NCBI RefSeq assembly: GCF_022829685.1
Contig: NZ_JAKSYE010000025.1
Location: 1-59,169, forward strand
DNA: 59,169 nt
DNA from: Methylobacterium sp. E-045
Lineage (GTDB): Bacteria; Pseudomonadota; Alphaproteobacteria; Rhizobiales; Beijerinckiaceae
Direction: 5' to 3'
Part shown: piece after piece, positions 52,328 through 59,169 of the stretch
How the letters are laid out: the number at the start of each line of letters is the position of its first letter
Numbering within the stretch: position 1 is the stretch's first letter
Notes under the pieces: generated by a model
Database searches by the model: none
What the model saw: the letters and a program-made list of their open reading frames with translations, nothing else
What the model was told of the DNA's origin: nothing
Program-made: the position numbers and the translations under genes

Positions 52328-53272
52328 ATGCTGCGCTTCCTCGTCCAGCGCCTCGCGCTCGCGATCCCCACCCTGGTGATCGCCTCGATGATCATCTTCA
52401 CCCTGCAGCAATTGCTGCCGGGCGACACGGCGACCGCCCTGTCGGGGGAGGAGCGCGACCCAGAGGTCATCGCCTTCATCCGGCAGAAGTACCACCTCGA
52501 TCAGCCCTTGCCCGTGCGCTACGTCCTCTGGGCCGGCGGCGTACTTCAGGGCGATCTCGGCGAATCGATCCGCCTGCAGAAGCCGGTCATCGACCTCGTC
52601 ATCGAGAAGCTGCCCGTCACCCTCGAACTCGCGTGCCTGGCCATGCTGGTGGCGCTCGTCATCGGCGTGCCCATGGGCATCCTGTCGGCGGTCAAGCGCG
52701 GCACCGCCGCCGACACCATCGCCAACGGCATCGCCCTGTGGGGCCTGTCGGTGCCGAACTTCTGGCTCGGCATCCTGATGATCCTGCTTTTCTCGGTGCA
52801 GCTCGGTTGGCTTCCGGCCTCCGGCTATGTCTCGCCCTTCGAGAGCCTGTCCGAGAACCTGCGTTCCATGGCGATGCCGGCCTTCGTCCTTGGCAACGCC
52901 ATCGCGGCGGTGATGATGCGCCACACCCGCGCGGCGATGTTGGGCGTGCTGGGCTCGGACTACGTCCGCACCGCCCGGGCCAAGGGCGTCTCCCCCTTGC
53001 GCCTGATCCTGCGCCACGCCCTGCCCAACGCCGCGATCCCGATCATCACCCTCGGCGCCCTCGAATTCGGGCAGCTCCTGTCCGGCGCGGTGCTCACCGA
53101 GCAGGTGTTCTCGGTGCCGGGCTTCGGCAAGCTGATGGTCGATGCCGTGTTCAACCGGGACTACGCCACCGTGCAGGGCGTCGTGATCTGCACCGCCACC
53201 ACCTACGTGCTGCTGAACCTCGCAGCGGATCTGCTGGCCGCCTTCGTCAACCCGAAGCTGAGGCGCGCGTGA
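52328..53272 (+). CDS. Dpp/Gsi-type ABC importer permease (DppB/GsiC-like)
   Basis: 314 residues. Starts MLRFLVQRLALAIPTLVIAS, then LLPGDTATALSGEERDPEVI typical of the family, about six helices, EAA loop YVRTARAKGVSPLRLILRHA and the closing FSVPGFGKLMVDAVFNRDYA. Stop overlaps the next permease start. Confidence 0.93.
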   Translation: MLRFLVQRLALAIPTLVIASMIIFTLQQLLPGDTATALSGEERDPEVIAFIRQKYHLDQPLPVRYVLWAGGVLQGDLGESIRLQKPVIDLVIEKLPVTLELACLAMLVALVIGVPMGILSAVKRGTAADTIANGIALWGLSVPNFWLGILMILLFSVQLGWLPASGYVSPFESLSENLRSMAMPAFVLGNAIAAVMMRHTRAAMLGVLGSDYVRTARAKGVSPLRLILRHALPNAAIPIITLGALEFGQLLSGAVLTEQVFSVPGFGKLMVDAVFNRDYATVQGVVICTATTYVLLNLAADLLAAFVNPKLRRA

Positions 53273-54189
53273 GCAACATCGGCATCACCCAGCCGGGCGT
53301 CATCGAATCCGGTACGGGGCTCCCGCCCGCAACGTCGCTTCGTGCCGAGCCCGGCCCCATCCGCGCGTTCTGGGCGCGCCTGACTGCGCGCCGCACCGCC
53401 ATGGTCGGCCTCGTCATCGTCGTGGCGATGATCCTGATGGCGGTCTTCGCCGACTGGGTCGCGCCCTACGATCCCATCGCCACGGACTGGGGCGCGATCC
53501 GCTCACCTCCGAGCTGGGCGCACCCCTTCGGCACCGACGAGGTCGGGCACGACGTGCTCTCCCGCATTGTCTTCGGCGCGCGCGCCTCCCTCGGCGCGGG
53601 TCTGACCTCGGTCGCGCTCGCGGTGGCTCTTGGCCTGCCGTTCGGGCTGATCGCGGGCTATGCCGGCGGCATCGTCGATCTGCTGATCATGCGCCTCACC
53701 GACGCGCTCCTGGCGATCCCGTTCCTCATCCTCGCCATCGCGCTCGCTGCCTTCCTCGGCCCCAGCCTGACCAACGCCATGGTGGCGATTGGCCTCTCGG
53801 CGACTTCGACCTTCGTGCGCCTGACCCGGGCGCAGGTGCAGGCGGTGGCGGCGGAGGAGTTCGTGGAGGCGGCGCGCGCGGTCGGCAACCCGCCCTGGCG
53901 CATCGCGATCCGCCACATCCTGCCCAACATCGTGCCCGCCATCCTGGTCCAGGCGACGCTGACCATCGCGGCCGCGATCATCGCCGAGGCCAGCCTGTCC
54001 TTCCTCGGCCTCGGGCAGCAGCCGCCCGAACCGTCCTGGGGCTCGATGCTCAACGTCGCCAAGAATTTCCTCGAACAGGCGCCCTGGATGGCGATCTGGC
54101 CCGGAGCCTCGATCTTCCTCGCGGTGCTGGCTTTCAACCTCCTCGGCGACGGCCTGCGCGACGCCCTCGACCCCCGGCAGAGGACCTGA
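53269..54189 (+). CDS. Dpp/Gsi-type ABC importer permease (DppC/GsiD-like)
   Basis: 306 residues from GTG 53269, overlapping the previous stop (GTGA). N-terminal OppC segment, then HPFGTDEVGHDVLSRIVFGA, EAA loop EFVEAARAVGNPPWRIAIRH and SLSFLGLGQQPPEPSWGSML. Two bases separate its stop from the ATPase start. Confidence 0.93.
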   Translation: MSNIGITQPGVIESGTGLPPATSLRAEPGPIRAFWARLTARRTAMVGLVIVVAMILMAVFADWVAPYDPIATDWGAIRSPPSWAHPFGTDEVGHDVLSRIVFGARASLGAGLTSVALAVALGLPFGLIAGYAGGIVDLLIMRLTDALLAIPFLILAIALAAFLGPSLTNAMVAIGLSATSTFVRLTRAQVQAVAAEEFVEAARAVGNPPWRIAIRHILPNIVPAILVQATLTIAAAIIAEASLSFLGLGQQPPEPSWGSMLNVAKNFLEQAPWMAIWPGASIFLAVLAFNLLGDGLRDALDPRQRT

Positions 54190-54191
54190 GC

Positions 54192-55220
54192 ATGGCGCAG
54201 GACAGGGTAACCCTGCTCGATGTCCGCGACCTTGCCGTCGCCTTCGACAGCGAGGGCGGCGTGGTCCACGCGGTCAACGGCGTGTCCTACACGCTCCGCG
54301 AGGGTGAGACCCTCGGCATCGTGGGCGAATCCGGGTCCGGCAAGAGCGTGCACGTGCTGGCGATGCTAGGGCTGATCCCGCGTCCGCCCGGCCGCATCAC
54401 CGGGGGCCAGGTGCTGTTCGAGGGCCGGGACCTCTTGCGCCTGCCGGAAAAGGAACTGCGAAAGATCCGGGGCGGACAGATCGGGTTCGTGTTCCAGGAC
54501 CCGATGAGCTCGCTCAACCCCGGCATGACGGTGGGCGCGCAGATCGTCGAACCCCTGCGCATCCATCTCGGCCTCGACGGACGGGCGGCCCGCGCCCGCG
54601 CGAAGGACCTCCTCGACCTCGTGCGCATCCCCCATGCCGGGGCGCGCCTCGACCAGTACCCGCACGAGTTCTCCGGCGGCCAGCGTCAGCGCGTGATGAT
54701 CGCCATCGGCCTGTCCTGCCGCCCCAAACTCCTCATCGCCGACGAGGCCACGACCGCCCTCGACGTTACGGTGCAGGCCGAGATCATCGGTCTGGTGCAG
54801 GAGCTGAAGCGCGAGATCGGGATGGCGATCGTCTGGATCACCCACGACCTCGGGGTGGTGGCCGGCATCGCCGACACCGTGCAGGTCATGTATGCCGGCC
54901 GCATCCTTGAGCGCGGCCCCGTGGACGACATGTTTCGCGATCCGCGCAGCGCCTACACCCTCGGGCTGCTGCGCTCGCTGCCCGATCTCAGCCGGGGCCG
55001 GGCCGGGCGCCGGCGCCTGCACCAGATCGAGGGCGCCCCCCCCGACATGCGCCATCCGCCGCCGGGCGATCCCTTCGCAGCGCGCAACGTCTACGCCACC
55101 CCGCGCTGCCTCACCGACACGCCGCCCCTGATCCAGGCCCCCGGCGCCGCGCCGGGCCATCTCGTGGCCGCCTGGTACGACCTGCCGGCGCGGCTCGCCG
55201 CCGAGGAGGCCGCGCGATGA
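54192..55220 (+). CDS. Dpp-type ABC importer ATPase (DppD-like)
   Basis: 342 residues. Walker A GESGSGKSVHVLAML, signature FSGGQRQRVMIAIGLSC, Walker B LLIADEATTALDVTVQ, H-loop IVWITHDLGVVAG. All catalytic residues are intact, unlike the first half of the fused ATPase at 24.1 kb. The oligopeptide-importer C-terminus is long, but its usual iron-sulfur Cys set is reduced to a single Cys in YATPRCLTDTPP. Confidence 0.93.
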   Translation: MAQDRVTLLDVRDLAVAFDSEGGVVHAVNGVSYTLREGETLGIVGESGSGKSVHVLAMLGLIPRPPGRITGGQVLFEGRDLLRLPEKELRKIRGGQIGFVFQDPMSSLNPGMTVGAQIVEPLRIHLGLDGRAARARAKDLLDLVRIPHAGARLDQYPHEFSGGQRQRVMIAIGLSCRPKLLIADEATTALDVTVQAEIIGLVQELKREIGMAIVWITHDLGVVAGIADTVQVMYAGRILERGPVDDMFRDPRSAYTLGLLRSLPDLSRGRAGRRRLHQIEGAPPDMRHPPPGDPFAARNVYATPRCLTDTPPLIQAPGAAPGHLVAAWYDLPARLAAEEAAR

Positions 55221-56146
55221 GGCCCGGACCCGCAGACCGTTATCCGCTGCTCTCGGTGCGCAACCTCAGCAAGCACTACCCCTTGCGCAGCTGGTGGGGC
55301 GGCAAGGGCTCGGTGTTCCGGGCGGTGGAGGATGTCAGCTTCGACATCCGGCCCGGCGAGACCCTGGGGCTGGTCGGCGAGTCCGGCTCGGGCAAGTCCA
55401 CCATCGGCCGGGCCGTGACCATGCTGAACCCGCCGAGCGCCGGCACCGTCGCCTTCGAGGGCACGGATCTGGCCAAGCTCTCCGCCCGGGAGATGCGCCG
55501 GATGCGCGCCCGCATCCAGATGGTGTTCCAGGACCCCTACGCCGCCCTCAACCCCCGGATGAGCATCGGCGACTACGTAGCCGAGCCCTTCAAGCTGCAC
55601 CGACACGACATGGCACGGGCCGAGCGCCGCGACGAGGTCGAGGGCCTGCTCGCCCGGGTCGGGCTCGATCCGCGCTTCGCCCGGCTCTACCCGCACCAGT
55701 TCTCCGGCGGCCAGCGCCAGCGCATCTGCATCGCCCGCGCCATCGCGCTGAAGCCGAGCTTCATCGTCGCCGACGAGCCCATCGCGGCGCTGGACGTCTC
55801 GATCCAGGCTCAGGTCGTGAATCTGCTCCAGGACCTGCAGGACGAGCTCGGCATCTCGTACCTGTTCATCTCCCACGACCTGCGCATGGTCCGTTACCTC
55901 TGCCAGCGTGTCGCCGTGCTCTGGCACGGCCGCGTGGTCGAACTCGCAGAGGCGGACGCCCTCTACGAAGACCCGCGCCACCCCTACACCCGGCGCCTCC
56001 TCAGCGCGGTGCCGGTGCCGAACCCGGTGGAGGAACGCGCCCGCCTCGGCGCCGCCTCCCTCCTGCCCCCCGCCGACCCGGACGCCACGGGCGGCTTGGT
56101 CGAGGTCGCCCCCGGCCACTGGGTCGCCGACATCCGCTACGCCTGA
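55217..56146 (+). CDS. Dpp-type ABC importer ATPase (DppF-like)
   Basis: 309 residues. Walker A GESGSGKSTIGRAVTML, signature FSGGQRQRICIARAIAL, Walker B FIVADEPIAALDVSIQ, H-loop LFISHDLRMVRYL. Start ATG 55217 overlaps the DppD stop. Functions as heterodimer with it. The next gene, a second gamma-glutamyltransferase, starts 32 bp downstream and is likely cotranscribed. Confidence 0.93.
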   Translation: MRPGPADRYPLLSVRNLSKHYPLRSWWGGKGSVFRAVEDVSFDIRPGETLGLVGESGSGKSTIGRAVTMLNPPSAGTVAFEGTDLAKLSAREMRRMRARIQMVFQDPYAALNPRMSIGDYVAEPFKLHRHDMARAERRDEVEGLLARVGLDPRFARLYPHQFSGGQRQRICIARAIALKPSFIVADEPIAALDVSIQAQVVNLLQDLQDELGISYLFISHDLRMVRYLCQRVAVLWHGRVVELAEADALYEDPRHPYTRRLLSAVPVPNPVEERARLGAASLLPPADPDATGGLVEVAPGHWVADIRYA

Positions 56147-56178
56147 CCCTCCAGGATTCGATTCAAGGACCCGACGCC

Positions 56179-57756
56179 GTGAGAGACTTCTCGAAACCGG
56201 GCCGCTCGCCGGTCTATGCCGCCGAGGCCGCGGTCGCGACCTCGCATCCCCTCGCCTCGCTGGCGGCCATCGAGATCCTGAAGGCGGGCGGCAACGCCGT
56301 TGACGCCGCCATCGCGGCGGTGGCGGTGCAGGGCGTGGTCGAGCCGGCCATGACCGGCATCGGCGGCGACTGTTTCGCCCTCTACGCACCGAAGGGCACC
56401 GCAATCCCCATCACCCTGAACGGCTCCGGCCGCAGCCCGGCGGCCGCGCACGATGCCTGGTACGTGGAGAACGGCATTGTCATCGAGGCGACCTCGCCGC
56501 ACGCCGTCACGGTGCCGGGGGCCGTCGCGGCCTGGGCGCGACTGCTCGCCGACCACGGCACGCGTAGCTTGAGCGAGCTCCTGCAACCCGCGATCCGCTA
56601 CGCCGAGGAGGGCTACCCGGTGCAGCCGCGCGTCGCCTACGACTGGGAGCGCAACCGCGACAAGCTGCGGGCCGATCCGGGCTCGGCCGCGGCCTACCTC
56701 GTCGACGGCGAGGCGCCGAAGGTCGGCACCCTCATGCGCCACCCCGTGCTCGCCGCCACCCTGCGGCGCATCGCCGAGCACGGCGCCCCCGGCTTCTACC
56801 ATGGCCCGGTGGCCGAGGACATGGTGCGCACCTTACGCGAACGCGGCGGCCTGCACACGCTGGAGGATTTTGCGAGCGCCGCGCCAGAATACGTGACCCC
56901 GATCTCGACCCGCTATCGCGGCTACGACGTCTACGAGTGCCCCCCAAGCGGCCAGGGCCTCGCCGCTCTGATGATGCTCAACGTGCTCTCGGCATTCGAT
57001 GTCGGAGCGCTGTCCGAGCTCGACCGGGTCCACCTCTTCGCCGAGGCCTGCAAGCAGGCCTACCATCACCGCGACGCCCTCTTCGCCGATCCGGTCGTGA
57101 ATGCGGTCCCGGTCGAGCACCTGCTCTCCCAGGCCTGGCAGGCGCGAGCGCACGGCGCCATCGACATGGCCCGCGCGCAGGAGCCCGTGCTGTGGCCGGA
57201 GATCCGCCACACCGACACGGTCTACCTCTGTGTGGTCGACCGCGACGGCAACGCGATTTCGCTGATCAACTCGACCTTCCAGGGCTTCGGCAGCGGCATC
57301 ACCGCGCCGGAGAGCGGGGTACTGCTGCACAATCGTGGCTTCTCGTTCCGGGTCGAGCCAGGCCACCCCAACACCATCGCGCCCCGCAAGCGCCCGATGC
57401 ACACCATCATCCCCGGCATGCTGATGCGCAACGGTGCGGTGGTGGCCCCCTTTGGCGTGATGGGCGGACACTATCAGGCCATGGGCCACGTCGAACTCCT
57501 CACCGGCATCATCGACCGGGGCCTCGACGTGCAGGAGGCCCTCGATGCGCCACGCAGCTTCGCCTATGGCGGTGGCGTCGAACTGGAGGGCGGCTTCGCC
57601 CCCGGTCTCGCCGAGGGTCTGGCGGCGCGCGGCCACGTCACGGTTCCGGCCCCGGGCCCGATCGGCGGTGGGCAGATCGTCTGGATCGACCCGGCCACGG
57701 GAATGCGGGCCGCCGGTTCCGACCCGCGCAAGGATGGATGCGCGCTCGGGTATTGA
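56179..57756 (+). CDS. Gamma-glutamyltransferase-family protein, copy 2
   Basis: 525 residues from GTG 56179. N-terminal VATSHPLASLAAIEILKAGG and NAVDAAIAAVAVQGVVEPAM; predicted nucleophile Thr347 in RHTDTVYLCVVDRDG; then NSTFQGFGSGITAPESGVLL, KRPMHTIIPGML and FGVMGGHYQAMGH. No signal peptide, so probably cytoplasmic. It closes the importer operon whose first gene is another GGT with clearly different sequence, so the two may differ in acceptor or substrate (hydrolysis, transfer, or cephalosporin-acylase-like activity). Confidence 0.9.
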   Translation: MRDFSKPGRSPVYAAEAAVATSHPLASLAAIEILKAGGNAVDAAIAAVAVQGVVEPAMTGIGGDCFALYAPKGTAIPITLNGSGRSPAAAHDAWYVENGIVIEATSPHAVTVPGAVAAWARLLADHGTRSLSELLQPAIRYAEEGYPVQPRVAYDWERNRDKLRADPGSAAAYLVDGEAPKVGTLMRHPVLAATLRRIAEHGAPGFYHGPVAEDMVRTLRERGGLHTLEDFASAAPEYVTPISTRYRGYDVYECPPSGQGLAALMMLNVLSAFDVGALSELDRVHLFAEACKQAYHHRDALFADPVVNAVPVEHLLSQAWQARAHGAIDMARAQEPVLWPEIRHTDTVYLCVVDRDGNAISLINSTFQGFGSGITAPESGVLLHNRGFSFRVEPGHPNTIAPRKRPMHTIIPGMLMRNGAVVAPFGVMGGHYQAMGHVELLTGIIDRGLDVQEALDAPRSFAYGGGVELEGGFAPGLAEGLAARGHVTVPAPGPIGGGQIVWIDPATGMRAAGSDPRKDGCALGY

Positions 57757-57932
57757 TGGGAGGTACCTTTGCCAAGGTGCTCCATTCTAGCCGTAGCGAG
57801 CTTCTCAAGGAGAACTTTTAGCTGCAGCATTTCCTAGGCGTCCAATGGAGACAGGCTGCTGAACTCTGATGCACCAATAGGTTTGTTAAGCGGCCGATCT
57901 CTGCTGCCAACGCGACCGTCCGATTTATCGGT

Positions 57933-58001
57933 TGACCCTGACCCAGCTAATCACCCTGACCCATCAAACTAGTCTGCGCTGAGCGCAAGTTTTTCGGGCA
58001 T
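57933..58001. repeat. IS3 terminal inverted repeat with an extra partial copy
   Basis: 57951-58001 is the full repeat matching 242-292. Just before it, TGACCCTGACCCAGC (57933-57947) repeats the tip once more, probably the scar of an earlier insertion of the same IS type. Confidence 0.65.
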
Positions 58002-58183
58002 CCTGAACCCTGAATGAGGGTGGATGCCATGCCTCGCAAACGCTGCACGAACGAACAGATCGCCTTCGCCCTGCGGCAGACGGAGAATGGCGCCACGGTG
58101 GACGAGGTCTGCCGGAAGATGGGTGTGTCCGAGCCGACGTTCTACCGCTGGAAGAAGCAGTTCGTCGGCATGGGCGTCGCTGA
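57951..58183 (+). mobile_element. IS3-family element, 5' end, interrupted by an IS21 element
   Basis: The left terminal repeat is followed by the beginning of orfA and is then cut at about 58183, where IS21 sequence begins. OrfB is not in the window. Confidence 0.75.
58029..58183 (+). pseudogene. IS3 OrfA (HTH protein), truncated by IS21
   Basis: About 50 residues from ATG 58029: RKRCTNEQIAFALRQTENGA, TVDEVCRKMGVSEPTFYRWK. This is the canonical HTH_Tnp_1 helix-turn-helix. The homology stops after FVGMGVAEI, short of the leucine-zipper part of a full OrfA (about 90 residues). Confidence 0.85.
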
Positions 58184-59169
58184 GATCTGTGTTTCGGCGT
58201 GCAGCTTTGACCCCGTGAGGCGGGGGATCGGCGTCCAATTCTGACCCCCTAACCTCGTTCTCGCAGACTGCCCTCCGGTACGACCGGAGGGTGGTGTAGG
58301 GGGATGAAGGGCGTGGACACGATTGCGCGCATCCGGCGCGAGTTCTTTAACCGCGGCCGCGCGATCAAGGACATCGTCCGCGACCTGCACGTCTCCCGCA
58401 ACACGGTCCGGAAGGTCGTCCGGTCGGGAGCCACCGCCTTCGCCTACGAGCGTGAGGTGCAGCCGCTGCCCAAGCTCGGGCCGTGGCGCGACGATCTCGA
58501 TCGGATGCTGACCACCAACGCCGGCAGGTCCGCCCGCGAGCGGCTGACGCTGATCCGGATCTACGAGGCGCTGCGCGGGCTCGGCTACGAGGGCGGCTAC
58601 GATGCCGTTCGGCGCTATGCCAAAACCTGGAAGCGCGAGCGCGCCTCGGTCACGGCCCAGGCGTTCGTACCGCTGTCGTTCGCCCCGGGCGAGGCCTACC
58701 AGTTCGACTGGAGCCACGAGATCGTGCTGATCAGCGGCACGACCGTCACGGTCAAGGTCGCCCACGTCCGGCTGTGCCACTCGCGCATGCTGTTCGTGCG
58801 AGCCTATCCGCGCGAGAGCCAGGAGATGGTGTTCGACGCCCACGATGCGCTCGCACTACCTCGTCGATCCGGTCGCCTGCACGACGGCCTCGGGCTGGGA
58901 GAAGGGGCAGGTCGAGAACCAGGTCGGGCTGGTGCGCGTACGCGTCTTTATCCCGCGTGTCCGGGTGGAGAGCTAGGAGGAGCTGAACGCGCTCCTGCAC
59001 GAGGGGCGGCTGGGCTTCGCCAAGGACCATCTCCCTCCCCAGGAGCTAGATCTCACCGTTCGGTGGCGGTTATAGGCCGAACGGTCAGTCCTCGTCTCCT
59101 AGGACGGCATCCTCCGCCGCCATCACGTCCTCACACGTTCCGTTTAGCCGACCTTGCTGCGCCCGCTGG
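58184..59169 (+). mobile_element. IS21-family element, left part
   Basis: Begins with TGTGTTTCGGCGTGCAGCTT, an IS21-like end, within IS3 orfA. It contains a damaged istA and runs off the right edge. istB, if present, is beyond the window. Confidence 0.7.
58304..59169 (+). pseudogene. istA: IS21 transposase IstA, with internal deletion, frameshift and stop
   Basis: From ATG 58304: HTH part (IARIRREFFNRGRAIKDIVR, LHVSRNTVRKVVRSG), then the rve domain with PGEAYQFDWSHEIVLISG holding the first Asp. After MVFDAHDA (about 58850) the frame shifts by one and resumes at SHYLVDPVACTTASGWEKGQ with VENQVGLVRVR. The block between, which holds the second catalytic Asp, is missing: an internal deletion. 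A TAG at 58974-58976 then interrupts ES-EELNALLHE. Not functional. Confidence 0.8.

Noticed and set aside
49918..52479. Minus-strand frame of 853 codons
   Set aside because: It runs opposite a GGT gene and a binding-protein gene that both have full family signatures. High GC keeps the antisense frame open.
239..58183. Composite transposon bounded by two IS3 copies
   Set aside because: Both copies are partial, the left lacks its outer half on the island side, and no target duplication can be seen; shared IS type alone is not enough.
1..59169. tRNA, rRNA, riboswitch or CRISPR array
   Set aside because: No cloverleaf-like run, conserved rRNA stretch or regularly spaced direct repeats were noticed while reading. 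A covariance-model scan would be needed to be sure.

Overview
The window is high-GC DNA with the codon use and gene families of an alphaproteobacterium. The many small Rhizobiales-type hypothetical genes and the ABC, xanthine-dehydrogenase and TonB families make a Methylobacterium/Methylorubrum-like organism my best guess. That is an inference from style, not from a marker gene; no rRNA, tRNA or CRISPR array is visible. The window starts in a truncated IS3-type element and ends in an IS21-type element nested in another IS3 element. More IS and pseudogene debris lies at 47.4-49.0 kb.

Layout. 0-5.1 kb: an IS3 remnant, then a minus-strand iron-uptake operon (ECF sigma factor, FecR-like anti-sigma, TonB-dependent siderophore receptor/transducer). 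5.4-8.9 kb: decaying genes (frameshifted LysR regulator, truncated old-yellow-enzyme, truncated ZIP transporter) and an intact metal-efflux module (CDF exporter, divergent MerR regulator, MerR-type operator). 8.9-20.3 kb: an accessory stretch with an AT-rich island, a DUF2829/Tad2-like protein, a secreted RTX protein with a putative cysteine-peptidase-like domain, an esterase, a YedK/HMCES-type SRAP protein, several small secreted or acidic proteins and a DUF2252 protein.

20.5-57.8 kb is one large nutrient-uptake and catabolism island with four ABC importers. (a) A plus-strand Dpp-type operon: Tat-exported binding protein, two permeases and a fused double ATPase whose first half has lost catalytic residues, followed by a DeoR regulator, an M20 N-carbamoyl-amino-acid-hydrolase-like enzyme and two choline-kinase/APH-fold kinases. 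(b) A minus-strand operon of about 12 kb, divergent from a MarR regulator with palindromic sites between them: amidohydrolase, arylformamidase-like hydrolase, three-gene molybdenum hydroxylase with a CoxG-like domain fused to its iron-sulfur subunit, a complete Liv-type importer and a Rieske ferredoxin. (c) A sarcosine/N-methyl-amino-acid-oxidase-like flavoenzyme followed by a polar-amino-acid importer. (d) A Dpp/Gsi-type peptide importer bracketed by two gamma-glutamyltransferases.

Taken together, (a)-(d) look like a scavenging island for N-containing organic compounds: cyclic amides or ureides, carbamoyl-amino acids, N-methyl amino acids and gamma-glutamyl peptides. The oxidase would release formaldehyde, which a methylotroph could use. 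The true substrates cannot be read from sequence. In three of the four importer operons a strong stem-loop lies directly after the binding-protein gene, which would favour excess binding protein over permease.
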